From: Sedimentibacter sp. MB31-C6
GTDB lineage: Bacteria > Bacillota > Clostridia > Tissierellales > Sedimentibacteraceae
Assembly: GCF_035934735.1 (NCBI RefSeq)
Contig: NZ_CP142396.1
Location: forward strand, 1,488,001 to 1,552,000
DNA length: 64,000 nt
Reading direction: 5' to 3'
Of the stretch, positions 8,657 to 17,818 are shown in pieces (within the stretch, counting starts at the first letter, position 1; each line of letters begins with the position of its first letter). The notes below the pieces were generated by a model that searched no databases, was not told the origin of the DNA, and saw only the letters and a program-made list of their open reading frames with translations. The position numbers and the translations under genes were made by a program.

Positions 8657-9685
8657 TTATTTCATTACTGCTATTTCAATACCAGAATAGTAATGTTTTA
8701 ATATTTCCTTATAATTATATCCTTCCTCGGCCATACCATTAGCACCATATTGACTCATACCAACACCATGACCATAACCTGTTGTTACTATTTCTAAACT
8801 ATCACCTGATTGGATAAAGCTGAAATTTGTAGAGTTAAGGTTAAATAGTGATCTAATTTCACGACCACTTATTTCTGTGTTGTCTATATATAAAGATTTT
8901 ATTTTTCCACCTTCGCTTACTTCCCCTAATTGTATCTTTTCATTTAAATTATCAGAAGAAATATTTAAGTCGCCATAAACAGATTTGACCTTATCAATGA
9001 ATTCAGCAACGGTAATTTTCATAGAATCATGAAGTTTCGGAGCTTCTTTCTCATATGGACTTTCAACACTTTTTAAATAGGGAACAGATGTGGAAAATAC
9101 ATCTTCAGAATTTTCAGTTCTTCCTCCACTAGTAGAATGAAATAAAGGTTCAATTATTTTACCTTTATATGTCAAAATTTGACCATCTGTAGAATTAACA
9201 GCTTCCTCAATTTTATTCCAATAATTATTAAACCAGCCATCTGGATGGCTAGCAATTAAATCATCTTTAGAGTTCCAAACCTGGCAGTGAGTACTAGTGC
9301 AAATAGATGCATCCTTATGCTCTGGTTGGCCATCTGGATATTTTAAAAGCCTGTATAACAAATAAGTTCTAGCTGTAACAGCTTGGGCTTTAAGTGCTTC
9401 AAGATTAAATTCTGCAGGCATTTCAGAGGCAACTACACCTTTTAAATATTCTTCAAAATCTATAACCATTACTTCGCTAGTTTTTGTATTAAAAACTTTA
9501 ATTAAATTTGGCTCATCAATTTCTGAACTTTCTAAATTTTCTTTAATAACTTCATCATTAGCTTCCGAAGGGTTGTCTAATTCAGCTGTAATACTAAATT
9601 TTTGTTCTAGTAGAGTCAAAGAAACATTTGGAATTATTAATAACATAGCAAAAATAACTAAAGCAAAAATAATGCGGTTCAACAT
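8657..9685 (-). CDS. spoIID: Stage II sporulation protein D (SpoIID)
   Basis: 342 residues from ATG at 9685 (reverse). This start follows AAAGGGGAT and gives a normal N-terminal membrane segment (IIFALVIFAMLLIIP); the frame extends upstream to 9820, but that part overlaps the spoIIQ start and is unlikely to be translated. Conserved features are the LKGVVASEMPAEFNLEALKAQAVTARTYLL block (key part VVASEMPAEF and AQAVTARTY), SGGRTENSEDVF, and GYGHGVGMSQYGANGMA near the C-terminus. SpoIID is a lytic transglycosylase of the engulfment machine. It is divergent from spoIIQ. Confidence 0.93.
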   Translation of the reverse strand: MLNRIIFALVIFAMLLIIPNVSLTLLEQKFSITAELDNPSEANDEVIKENLESSEIDEPNLIKVFNTKTSEVMVIDFEEYLKGVVASEMPAEFNLEALKAQAVTARTYLLYRLLKYPDGQPEHKDASICTSTHCQVWNSKDDLIASHPDGWFNNYWNKIEEAVNSTDGQILTYKGKIIEPLFHSTSGGRTENSEDVFSTSVPYLKSVESPYEKEAPKLHDSMKITVAEFIDKVKSVYGDLNISSDNLNEKIQLGEVSEGGKIKSLYIDNTEISGREIRSLFNLNSTNFSFIQSGDSLEIVTTGYGHGVGMSQYGANGMAEEGYNYKEILKHYYSGIEIAVMK

Positions 9686-9820
9686 AAAATCTATCCCCTT
9701 TGTCATAAGTTGTATTAATATTTTATGATTGAAAAAATTTTTTAGAACAACCTGTATTAAATTTAAAATATGGGACACACTATCAAAAGATAATAAAGAA
9801 GTAAAAACAGGAGGTTGCAA

Positions 9821-10534
9821 ATGAAAAAGAATAGATTTAGAAATGCAAAAGAAAGAATGAAAAATTTCTTTATTAGACTAAAAAATAAGGATACAAGCTT
9901 TTTTATAATAGCTTTATGTGTCCTGCTATTATCTACAGCTTTAATTTGGAGGTATACTACAAATCCAAACGAAGGAGGCAATTTAGCAGAAAATGAAGTT
10001 GATGAAGGCGATATTGGCGCCAATGTTGACCCATATGAAGATTATGTTCGGGAAATAATGGAAGATTATGAAAAGGAAAATGACAATGAAGAGGAAGACG
10101 AAGAAGAAGAATCTAAATTAGATTTAAAAAGTATCAAAGCGCCATTAGCAGGTGAAATAATAATGGAATATACAGTAGATGATTTAGTTTATTATGAGGC
10201 TATTGGTGAATGGAGAGTACATAAAGGAATAGACATTAAACCAGAAGATACTTTAATGATTGAGTCTGCATTTGCAGGAACTGTAGAATCAGTTACTACG
10301 TCTGAGATTGTGGGAACAGAAATTATTATCGATCATGGTAGTAATGTAAAAACATTATATAACAACTTATCTTCAGCAAAAGTTAAAGTTGGAGATGTTG
10401 TTGACAAGGGACAAATTATAGGTAATATAGGAAAAGTTGTTAGTATTGAATCTGCTGAAGGACCTCATCTTCATTTCGAGTTAATAGTTGAAGGTGAAAA
10501 TGTAAATCCCCTCGATTATATTACAGGAGAATAA
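9821..10534 (+). CDS. spoIIQ: SpoIIQ-like M23 sporulation protein
   Basis: 237 residues. ATG at 9821 has AGGAGG 5 nt upstream. One N-terminal transmembrane helix (FFIIALCVLLLSTALIW), an acidic spacer (residues about 55-100), then a LytM domain. VHKGIDIKP supplies His/Asp and GPHLHFELI supplies HxH, so zinc ligands are present as in clostridial SpoIIQ and unlike Bacillus SpoIIQ. In the forespore membrane SpoIIQ pairs with SpoIIIAH. The position between spoIID and spoIIID matches other clostridia. Confidence 0.85.
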   Translation: MKKNRFRNAKERMKNFFIRLKNKDTSFFIIALCVLLLSTALIWRYTTNPNEGGNLAENEVDEGDIGANVDPYEDYVREIMEDYEKENDNEEEDEEEESKLDLKSIKAPLAGEIIMEYTVDDLVYYEAIGEWRVHKGIDIKPEDTLMIESAFAGTVESVTTSEIVGTEIIIDHGSNVKTLYNNLSSAKVKVGDVVDKGQIIGNIGKVVSIESAEGPHLHFELIVEGENVNPLDYITGE

Positions 10535-10610
10535 GAAATTAAGTTCTAATAGGACAGATAAACGCATAAAAATGTAAATAAGACGGTGATAATGCCAAAG
10601 GGGGTTAAAC

Positions 10611-10886
10611 ATGAAAGATTACATAGAACGGAGAGCCATGGAGATCGCGGATTATATTATAAGTACTCAATCCACTGTAAGGCAAACAGCTAAAAAATTC
10701 GGCGTTAGTAAAAGTACAGTGCATAAGGATGTTACGGAACGTCTTCCAAAATTGAACCCTCCTGCTGCAAGTGAAGTTAAAAAAGTTTTACTTAAAAACA
10801 AATCAGAAAGGCATATTAGGGGAGGTAAAGCTACACGCCTTAAATATAAAGAAGCACATGACCACGATAAAGTAAGTAATATGTAA
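10611..10886 (+). CDS. spoIIID: Sporulation transcriptional regulator SpoIIID
   Basis: 91 residues. MKDYIERRAMEIADYIIS and the helix-turn-helix VRQTAKKFGVSKSTVHKDVTERL identify SpoIIID, a mother-cell DNA-binding regulator acting with sigma-E. The tail GGKATRLKYKEAHDHDKVSNM is basic and polar. The gene looks intact. Its last 68 bases are repeated, alone, at several places 19-30 kb downstream, which points to use of this 3' end as an integration site. Confidence 0.95.
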   Translation: MKDYIERRAMEIADYIISTQSTVRQTAKKFGVSKSTVHKDVTERLPKLNPPAASEVKKVLLKNKSERHIRGGKATRLKYKEAHDHDKVSNM

Positions 10887-11012
10887 TTAACCATTTGAGG
10901 AAGGGCACTAACTGCAACATGTTAGTGCCTTTTTAGTTTTTGTATGTAAAGTGTTTACAGGGTAAAATATTAAACATCAATAGAGACAAAAAGGAGTGTT
11001 GGGACAAAAAAA
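10819..11012 (+). repeat. spoIIID tail copy A (in the intact gene) with downstream arm motif
   Basis: Bases 10819-10898 match copy D at 40446 base for base. They cover the last coding part of spoIIID, its stop codon and the start of the trailer. The terminator stem GGCACTAAC/GTTAGTGCC (10904-10929) with T5 follows and differs from the terminator in the other copies. GGGACAAAAAAA at 11001 lies 115 nt after the stop codon, close to the spacing (113-126 nt) of related motifs after copies B-E. I take this as the left junction of the array. Confidence 0.6.
10903..10935 (+). terminator. spoIIID terminator
   Basis: Perfect 9-bp stem GGCACTAAC/GTTAGTGCC, 8-nt loop, then TTTTT. Confidence 0.85.
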
Positions 11013-11154
11013 TTATCTTAACATATTCTCCTTGTTATATGCGGATAGGCCTTGAAAGCTACAAATACAATTCTGGATGGTATTTGTAAAAGTTTATTCG
11101 TCATAGCTGAAATAAATTTAAATTTGAGTCATTGCTGAAATAATTTTAAATTTA

Positions 11155-11183
11155 TTGACAGTACAAAAGTTCTAATATATAAT
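11155..11183 (+). promoter_or_regulatory. Sigma-A promoter of the cobalamin operon
   Basis: TTGACA (11155-11160), a 17-bp spacer and TATAAT (11178-11183): a consensus promoter directly ahead of the riboswitch. Transcription should begin near 11190. Confidence 0.85.
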
Positions 11184-11194
11184 TAAGGCAATTG

Positions 11195-11395
11195 AATATT
11201 GATATTTTGGTAACATTTGTTTTAATAGGGAAAACAGTAAAAGCTGTTACAGCCCCCGCTACTGTGAAAGGTGATAATGCTCCATACCACTGTGCTTTGC
11301 ATGGGAAGGTGAGTGTTAGATGATCCGAAAGTCAGGAGACCTGCCAGGATATGCTTGTTTGTAGATTTTCGGGAGGATTATCTAAAATATTTAAT
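11195..11395 (+). promoter_or_regulatory. Cobalamin (B12) riboswitch
   Basis: The aptamer core GCTGTTACAGCCCCCGCTAC (11253-11272) and the B12 box AGTCAGGAGACCTGCC (11330-11345) are diagnostic. The aptamer lies just after a consensus promoter and before a terminator hairpin at 11419-11447, so adenosylcobalamin binding should stop transcription of the downstream cbi genes. The ends given are approximate. Confidence 0.93.
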
Positions 11396-11418
11396 TGTGA
11401 TATATATCAGTATTGTTT

Positions 11419-11447
11419 AAACTTCCGTAAATTACGGAAGTTTTTTT
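11419..11447 (+). terminator. Riboswitch expression-platform terminator
   Basis: AACTTCCGTAA pairs with TTACGGAAGTT and is followed by seven T, between the B12 aptamer and cbiD. Probably the regulated terminator. Confidence 0.85.
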
Positions 11448-11513
11448 ATGCAAATAATTTGATGAATGAGACTGCGTATATGTATTTTTAATAGTAATAT
11501 TTTTGAGGTTAAT

Positions 11514-12599
11514 ATGGATAAATTTGTACTTAAAAATGGCAAGAGGTTAAAATGCGGCTTTACTACCGGTACCTGCGCGGCTGCTGCCGCAACAGCAGGT
11601 GCTCTGATGATATTTACCGGAAAGACTGTGGCGAATGTTTCAGTGAGGCTGCCAAGAGGTGAAATTCTTATAATTGATATTAAGGATCCGTCTTTTAATA
11701 CACATGGGGTAAGATGTTGTGTTCAGAAAGATAGTGGAGATGATCCAGACTCAACAGACGGGATTTTAATATATGCAGATGTTGAACTGGATGACTCTGG
11801 TGAAATACGCATAGATGGAGGTAAAGGCGTAGGACGTGTAACTCAAAATGGTTTAGATTGCCCTGTTGGTGGACCTGCAATAAATTCAGTGCCAAGAAAA
11901 ATGATAACTGAAAATGTTCATCGGATTTGTAATGAATATGGCTATAGGGGAGGAGTTAATATTATTATATCTGCTCCTGAAGGTGAAGAGGTCGCCAAAA
12001 AAACTTTCAATCCTCATTTGGGCATAGTGGGCGGAATATCAATAATTGGAACGACAGGAATAGTTGAGCCTATGAGCGAGAAAGCTTTAATTGACAGCTT
12101 GAAGGTTGAAATGCAGGTAATAAAGGAAAGAGGCTTTAATACACTATTGGCTTTTCCTGGCAATTATGCAGAAAGTTTTATTGACAGCACTCTTGGGATA
12201 CGCGGGGAAAACAGTCTTAAGTATAGCAATTATCTAGGAGAAGTTCTGGATTTTGCCCTGGAGCTTAATTACAAGGAAATATTAGTAGTGGGTCATATAG
12301 GCAAGATGATTAAGGTGGCCGGAGGCATGATGAATACCCATTCTCATACCGGGGATTTCAGAATGGAAATGTTCGCTTGCTATGCTGGGTTGTATGGCGC
12401 AGGAAGCCATGTTATTGAAGAAATATTATCCAGCGTAACTACAGAACAGGTTTTGGAAATATTAATAAGGGAGGATTTATTAAAAAAGGTAATACAAAAA
12501 ATAAGTGAAAGAGCACTCTTTTATATTAACAAAAGAGTGGATAATAGAATTATAACTAAATTAATTATTTATTCAAATAATCATGGAATCTTAAATTAA
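11514..12599 (+). CDS. cbiD: Cobalt-precorrin-5B C1-methyltransferase CbiD
   Basis: 361 residues from ATG 11514. This start gives the family N-terminus MDKFVLKNGKRLKCGFTTGT and has TGAGGT upstream; an in-frame ATG at 11466 would add 16 unrelated residues. CbiD methylates C1 of the corrin ring in the anaerobic pathway using SAM. TTGTCAAAAATAGAL and GGISIIGTTGIVEPMSE are conserved CbiD segments. It is the first gene after the riboswitch. The region has a few GC-richer codons at its start compared with neighbours. Confidence 0.93.
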   Translation: MDKFVLKNGKRLKCGFTTGTCAAAAATAGALMIFTGKTVANVSVRLPRGEILIIDIKDPSFNTHGVRCCVQKDSGDDPDSTDGILIYADVELDDSGEIRIDGGKGVGRVTQNGLDCPVGGPAINSVPRKMITENVHRICNEYGYRGGVNIIISAPEGEEVAKKTFNPHLGIVGGISIIGTTGIVEPMSEKALIDSLKVEMQVIKERGFNTLLAFPGNYAESFIDSTLGIRGENSLKYSNYLGEVLDFALELNYKEILVVGHIGKMIKVAGGMMNTHSHTGDFRMEMFACYAGLYGAGSHVIEEILSSVTTEQVLEILIREDLLKKVIQKISERALFYINKRVDNRIITKLIIYSNNHGILN

Positions 12600-12614
12600 T
12601 GTAAGGAGACTAAA

Positions 12615-13370
12615 ATGGTACATTTTGTAGGTGCAGGACCTGGTGCAACAGATTTAATCACAATGAGGGGACATAAACTTTTATGTGACGCAGATGTAAT
12701 AATATATGCCGGTTCATTGGTCAATAAAGAGCATTTAAACTATGCAAAAGAAGAAGCGGAAATTCACAATAGCGCTCATATGACTTTGGAGGAAGTTGTA
12801 GATGTTATAAAGAAGGCTGAGAAAGAAAATAAAAATACAGTTAGACTTCATACTGGCGATTCAAGTATTTACGGTGCCATAAGAGAGCAAATAGATATTT
12901 TAAAGTCACTGAATATTCAGTATGATGTGGTTCCTGGTGTAAGTTCATTTTGTGGAGCAGCAGCATCATTGAATGCGGAATATACATTGCCTAATGTGAG
13001 CCAATCAGTGATTATCACACGAATGGAGGGAAGAACTCCTGTTCCTGAAAGAGAAAGCATACGTTCATTTGCAGCACATAAGTCAACTATGGTTTTATTT
13101 TTAAGTTCTGGATTAACAGAAGAATTATCAAATGAATTAATTGCAGGTGGATATGAAAAAGATACGCCTGTTGCTGTTGTTTATAAAGCAACATGGCCTG
13201 ATGAGAAAATATTCAGATGCACTATTGAAACTTTGCATCAAACTATGAAGGATAACAATATAACTAAGACAGCATTAATTTTGGTTGGCAATTTTCTTGG
13301 AAATGATTATGAAAGAAGTGAATTATATAATCCAACATTTACACATGAGTTCAGAGAGGGGATTAAGTAA
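12615..13370 (+). CDS. cbiF: Cobalt-precorrin-4 C11-methyltransferase CbiF
   Basis: 251 residues. MVHFVGAGPGATDLITMRG is the SAM-binding start of the tetrapyrrole methylase fold, and ADVIIYAGSLVN is typical of CbiF/CobM. HTGDSSIYGA is the second conserved loop. The stop codon overlaps the ATG of cbiJ by one base. Acts on C11 in ring contraction chemistry. Confidence 0.92.
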   Translation: MVHFVGAGPGATDLITMRGHKLLCDADVIIYAGSLVNKEHLNYAKEEAEIHNSAHMTLEEVVDVIKKAEKENKNTVRLHTGDSSIYGAIREQIDILKSLNIQYDVVPGVSSFCGAAASLNAEYTLPNVSQSVIITRMEGRTPVPERESIRSFAAHKSTMVLFLSSGLTEELSNELIAGGYEKDTPVAVVYKATWPDEKIFRCTIETLHQTMKDNNITKTALILVGNFLGNDYERSELYNPTFTHEFREGIK

Positions 13371-14113
13371 TGCATGTGTGTATTTTTGGAGGAACAACAG
13401 AAGGGCGCTTGCTGGCTGAATTTTTGAATGATTACAATATAAAAACTGATTTATATATTGCTACGGAATACGGAGAACAATTTGTTAAAGATTTAAATAA
13501 TGTAACTGTTCATCAAGAAAGACTTAACAAGGAACATATGATTGAATTATTTCAAAAATATAATTTTGATTTTGTTGTTGATGCAACACATCCATTTGCA
13601 AAAATTGTTTCTCAGAATGCTATGGAATCGACAGAATGTTGCAATTTAAAATATTACAGGATTGTAAGAGAAACTGTAGAAAATGAACGTGCCATATACT
13701 ATGACACAGTAGAAGATATAGTAAATTACTTAAACAATGTTGAAGGGAACATATTGCTTACTACGGGGAGCAAGGATTTAGATAAATTCACAAAAGTTTC
13801 AAATTATGAGGAAAGGATTTTTATAAGGATTCTTCCCATGGAAAGCTCACTGAAAAGAGCCATAGAGCTTGGATATTCTAACAAAAATATCATCTGCATG
13901 CAGGGTACCTTCAGTGAAGAGCTTAATGTTGCAATGATAAATGCTGTTGATGCTAAATACCTTGTAACAAAGGAAAGTGCTGCATCAGGAGGCTTTGATG
14001 AAAAGGTAATGTCATGCATTAAAACAAATTCTAAATGCCTTGTATTGAAAAAACCTGAAGAAGAAGGTGTCACCTTTGTAGAGTTTAAACAAATAATAAG
14101 AGGGAATGTATGA
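13370..14113 (+). CDS. cbiJ: Cobalt-precorrin-6A reductase CbiJ
   Basis: 247 residues. The N-terminus CIFGGTTEGRLLAEFL is the nucleotide-binding signature of CbiJ/CobK, and DATHPFAKIVSQNAM is the conserved second block. KESAASGGFDEK near the C-terminus is also typical. It reduces the macrocycle with NAD(P)H. It overlaps cbiET by 4 bp. Confidence 0.92.
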   Translation: MHVCIFGGTTEGRLLAEFLNDYNIKTDLYIATEYGEQFVKDLNNVTVHQERLNKEHMIELFQKYNFDFVVDATHPFAKIVSQNAMESTECCNLKYYRIVRETVENERAIYYDTVEDIVNYLNNVEGNILLTTGSKDLDKFTKVSNYEERIFIRILPMESSLKRAIELGYSNKNIICMQGTFSEELNVAMINAVDAKYLVTKESAASGGFDEKVMSCIKTNSKCLVLKKPEEEGVTFVEFKQIIRGNV

Positions 14114-15330
14114 AGAAGGTTTATATTATAGGGTTGGGTATTGGCGATTTAGATTATATGCATAAAAAGGCATCAGATATATTAGAAGAATGTGATTGCT
14201 TAATAGGCGCGAAAAGAATGCTTAAGGATTTTCAAGGTTTAAATAAACCAATTTACGAAAGCTCAAATGCAGAAGATATATGTGTATACATAAGTCAAGG
14301 AGAACATAATAATTATGGAGTCTTGGTTTCCGGAGATTCCGGTTTTTATAGTCTTTCAAAAAAAGTTACAGAGCTTTTGGAAAAAAAGGATGATGTAAAG
14401 GTTGAAAATATCCCAGCAATAAGTTCACTACAATACTTTGCCTCAAGACTAAATCTGCCTTGGGATGATATTAAATATGTTAGCGCTCATGGTAGAAATC
14501 TTAATATTATATCTAATGTTATTTTTAATAAAAAAACATTTATTCTTACTTCCAGTGATTTTAGTCCTAACATTATATGTGAAATTCTTACAAACAAAGG
14601 ATTGGGACACTTAAAGGTAAGCGTTGGAGAAAATTTGTCCTATGATAATGAAAGGATAATTGAGGATAGAGCAGAAGTAATTGCTGAAATGAAGTTTGAA
14701 GGTCTTTCTGTAATGATAGTGCACAATGATGATTTCATATCTATAGACGAAGCACATAACTCAATAAAGGACGAAGAATTTGTTACAGGAAAAGCACCTA
14801 TGACAAAAAGTGAAGTGAGAACTATAAGTATTGGTAAGCTTAAGTTAAAAAGTGATTATATAGTCTATGATATAGGTGCAGGAACAGGTTCTATATCAGT
14901 TGAAGCAGCTTTAAAGCTATATAATGGAACATTGTATGCTGTAGAAAAAGATGAGGAAGCAGCAGCTTTAATAGAGAAAAATATAAAGAAGTTTAAAACC
15001 TATAATATAGAAGTTATAAAAGGTACAGCGCCCGAGACAATAGAAAATATTCCGAGTCCCGATGCTTGCTTCATAGGAGGAAGTAACGGAAACATGGATA
15101 ACATAATAAATGCCGTATTAAAAAAGAATCCTCATGTAAATGTGGTTATTAATACGATTACCCTACAAAGCTTAAATGAAGCGATAAATTGTATGGAGAA
15201 GTATAAGTTTAAAGATGTTGAAATTGTAAATGTTTCAGTGGCTAAATCTAAAAAAATAGGCAACTATGACCTTATGATGGGACAAAATCCAATTTTTATA
15301 ATCAGTGGAAAAGGAAGTGGCCTGCTGTGA
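14110..15330 (+). CDS. cbiET: Fused CbiE-CbiT: precorrin-6Y C5,15-methyltransferase (decarboxylating)
   Basis: 406 residues, a natural two-domain fusion. Residues 1-200 are the CbiE tetrapyrrole methylase (KVYIIGLGIGDLDYMHKKA; SGDSGFYSL). Residues about 215-406 are CbiT, a class I SAM methyltransferase: PMTKSEVRTISIGKL and VYDIGAGTGSISVEAAL hold the SAM site. Together they methylate C5 and C15 and remove the C12 acetate carboxyl. Overlaps both neighbours by 4 bp. Confidence 0.93.
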   Translation: MKKVYIIGLGIGDLDYMHKKASDILEECDCLIGAKRMLKDFQGLNKPIYESSNAEDICVYISQGEHNNYGVLVSGDSGFYSLSKKVTELLEKKDDVKVENIPAISSLQYFASRLNLPWDDIKYVSAHGRNLNIISNVIFNKKTFILTSSDFSPNIICEILTNKGLGHLKVSVGENLSYDNERIIEDRAEVIAEMKFEGLSVMIVHNDDFISIDEAHNSIKDEEFVTGKAPMTKSEVRTISIGKLKLKSDYIVYDIGAGTGSISVEAALKLYNGTLYAVEKDEEAAALIEKNIKKFKTYNIEVIKGTAPETIENIPSPDACFIGGSNGNMDNIINAVLKKNPHVNVVINTITLQSLNEAINCMEKYKFKDVEIVNVSVAKSKKIGNYDLMMGQNPIFIISGKGSGLL

Positions 15331-16712
15331 AATCAAAAGCACCTAGAATAATGATTTCTGCGATTAGTAGCAACAGTGGAAAAACAACGATCACTGCAGC
15401 CATTTTAAAAGCGTTTCAGTTGAGGGGTAATAAGGTTGCTTCATTTAAAGCGGGACCTGATTATATTGATCCCATGTTCCATTCGAAAATTATTAAAATT
15501 CCATCAAGAAACCTGGATAAATTTATGATTGGTGAAAATAACTGCAGATACATAATGGGAAAAGGTAGCAGTAATATAGATGTTTCAGTTATAGAAGGAG
15601 TAATGGGTTATTATGATGGCATAGGCACCAATACTTCCTGCAGCTCCTATGAACTGTCGGCAGCTTTAAATTGTCCTGTGGTACTTGTTATTAATCCCAG
15701 TAGCATGGCTGCATCGGTGGGGGCAATAATCCATGGATTTAAAAGTTTTAGAGAGAATAGCAATATTAGAGGAGTAATTCTAAATAATGTTTCAGATGCA
15801 ATGTATGGATACTATAAAAAAATTATTGAATCCAACACAGATATTAAGGTTTATGGCTATATGCCAAATTTACCAAACTGTAGACTCGAAAGTAGGCATC
15901 TCGGACTTGTAACGGCAGAGGAAGTAGGTAATCTTGAGTCCATAATTGAGCAATTAGGGACACAGGCATTAAAAACCATTGACTTAGATTGTTTATATGA
16001 ATTGGCTGCAGGTTCAGCACCTATAGAATATACCGATCCAAACATAAGCTATATAGATAAAACAAAAATTGCTATTGCTAACGATAAAGCTTTTTGCTTT
16101 TATTATGAGGATAATCTGGACATACTTACACAGTTGGGTGCTGAAATAGTTAAATTCAGTCCTCTTAAAGATAAAGAGCTTCCTGAAGGAATAGGTGGCT
16201 TATATATTGGAGGAGGTTATCCGGAATTATATATAAAGGAGCTTTCAGAGAATATATCAATGCTTGATGATATAAAAGAAAAAGTTTCTAAGGGACTTCC
16301 TACGTTTGCGGAATGCGGTGGATATATGTATTTAATGGACAGCTTCACAGATAAGGAAGGAAATTTATACAATATGGTAGGAGCAGTAGAAGGAAATAGC
16401 TATATGACAGATTCTCTTAGAAGATTCGGATACATTACATTAACAAGTCAAAATAATAATTTGATGTGCAACACAGGAGAGTCAATTAACGGTCACGAAT
16501 TTCACTATTCTGATAGCAATAATACAGGAGAAGCTTTTTTAGCAGTAAAGCCAGAATCAGTTAGAAGCTGGAAGGCAGTTATAGCCGATGAAACAAAGTT
16601 TTTGGGATATCCCCACATAAACTTTATGGGAAATATTAATTTTGCAGAGAATTTTGTAAAAAGATCAGTTGAGTATTCTAAATTAACTGTCAGGGGAGTA
16701 AATAAAATATAA
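15327..16712 (+). CDS. cbiA: Cobyrinate a,c-diamide synthase CbiA
   Basis: 461 residues, normal for the family. The P-loop region SAISSNSGKTTITAAILKAF starts an ATP-dependent synthetase domain. KAGPDYIDPMFHSKI is a CbiA hallmark. The C-terminal class I glutaminase-like domain holds GGLYIGGGYPELY and the nucleophile in FAECGGYMYL. It amidates the a and c side chains with glutamine. The other amidase of the pathway, cbiP, is not in the window. Confidence 0.93.
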   Translation: MKSKAPRIMISAISSNSGKTTITAAILKAFQLRGNKVASFKAGPDYIDPMFHSKIIKIPSRNLDKFMIGENNCRYIMGKGSSNIDVSVIEGVMGYYDGIGTNTSCSSYELSAALNCPVVLVINPSSMAASVGAIIHGFKSFRENSNIRGVILNNVSDAMYGYYKKIIESNTDIKVYGYMPNLPNCRLESRHLGLVTAEEVGNLESIIEQLGTQALKTIDLDCLYELAAGSAPIEYTDPNISYIDKTKIAIANDKAFCFYYEDNLDILTQLGAEIVKFSPLKDKELPEGIGGLYIGGGYPELYIKELSENISMLDDIKEKVSKGLPTFAECGGYMYLMDSFTDKEGNLYNMVGAVEGNSYMTDSLRRFGYITLTSQNNNLMCNTGESINGHEFHYSDSNNTGEAFLAVKPESVRSWKAVIADETKFLGYPHINFMGNINFAENFVKRSVEYSKLTVRGVNKI

Positions 16713-16723
16713 GAGGATTTAAA

Positions 16724-17755
16724 ATGAAAATTCACATATATGCATTTTCAGGCAATGGTGCAAGACTATGCGATAAATTAATTGAAAATTTAAATGACCA
16801 TGAAGTAAGTGCCTATGTTCCTGAAAGGTATTTAAGTTCTGCAAGTTTGGTTAAATTACGTGAAGAAAACTTATACAAGTCAGCAGAAAGGTCCTTTAAA
16901 AATGTAGATAGTATAATTTTTGTAGGTTCTGCAGGCATAGCAGTTAGAGCCATAGCACCTTTTGTAAAAAGTAAAAAGAATGACCCCGCTGTCATATGCA
17001 TGGACGAAAGAGGAATTAATGTTATATCTCTTTTAAGCGGGCACATTGGTGGCGCAAATAAGCTTACATTGAAAATTGCAGAGATTGTAGGGGGCAATCC
17101 TATTATTACTACGGCAACTGATGTAAACGGAAAGTTTGCAGTGGACGAATGGGCTCATAGCAGCAATCTTCACATAATGAGCTTAAAAAGAGCAAGAGAC
17201 ATTGCAGCAGATATATTGGACGATAAAAAAATAGGCTTTGAATCTGATTATAAGATAAATGGAAACTTGCCTTTAGAAATAGATTTGGCTGAAAGAGAAA
17301 TAGGAATATGCGTTAGCCTTGATTCTAACAAATCCCCTTTTAAAAACACATTAAACTTAATTCCTAGGATTGTATCCGTAGGAGTGGGCTGCAGAAAAGG
17401 GACAGATTTTAATGATATTTACACTGCTATAAAGGAAGTTTTAAACAGGCACAATATTTCACAGTTTGCTGTTAGTTCAATAAATTCCATTGACCTAAAA
17501 AAGGAAGAAGAAGGAATAAAAAGAATAGCAGAGATTTTCAAGGTCCCCTTTCATACATATTCAAAGGAAGAGCTTAGTGAAATACAGGGGCAGTTTTCAA
17601 GTTCTGACTTTGTAAAAAAAATTGCGGGAGTTGATACTGTATGTGAAAGGGCTGCAATTATGGGAAGTAAATCAAAAAAATTATTTATAAATAAGACTGT
17701 TGTTAATTCCGTTACGGTCGCAGCAGCTATAGATACATATGAAGTGGTATTTTAA
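16724..17755 (+). CDS. cbiG: Cobalt-precorrin-5A hydrolase CbiG
   Basis: 343 residues. Central and C-terminal signatures include FVGSAGIAVRAIAPFV, SLLSGHIGGAN, and VSVGVGCRKGT, all typical of CbiG. The enzyme opens the delta-lactone and releases acetaldehyde, a step confined to the anaerobic route. It begins 11 bp after cbiA with GAGGA upstream. Confidence 0.92.
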   Translation: MKIHIYAFSGNGARLCDKLIENLNDHEVSAYVPERYLSSASLVKLREENLYKSAERSFKNVDSIIFVGSAGIAVRAIAPFVKSKKNDPAVICMDERGINVISLLSGHIGGANKLTLKIAEIVGGNPIITTATDVNGKFAVDEWAHSSNLHIMSLKRARDIAADILDDKKIGFESDYKINGNLPLEIDLAEREIGICVSLDSNKSPFKNTLNLIPRIVSVGVGCRKGTDFNDIYTAIKEVLNRHNISQFAVSSINSIDLKKEEEGIKRIAEIFKVPFHTYSKEELSEIQGQFSSSDFVKKIAGVDTVCERAAIMGSKSKKLFINKTVVNSVTVAAAIDTYEVVF

Positions 17756-17762
17756 CAGGAGC

Positions 17763-17808
17763 GGACACGTGGAGATTAATGGACAGTAAGAACCGTCTCC
17801 ACTGGACA
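17763..17808. repeat. REP-like hairpin between cbiG and cbiC
   Basis: GTGGAGA (17769-17775) pairs with TCTCCAC (17796-17802); the loop contains GGACAGTAAGAACCGTC, which resembles intergenic repetitive hairpins I know from other Firmicute genomes. GGACA occurs on both sides. No T-run follows, so it is not a simple terminator. Confidence 0.4.
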
Positions 17809-17818
17809 AGGAGGAAAA

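Noticed and set aside
9686-9820. Longer start for spoIID
   Set aside because: It would overlap the spoIIQ ribosome site and hide the membrane anchor behind 45 unrelated residues.
11466-11513. Longer start for cbiD
   Set aside because: The extra 16 residues do not fit the family and ATG 11514 has a better ribosome site.
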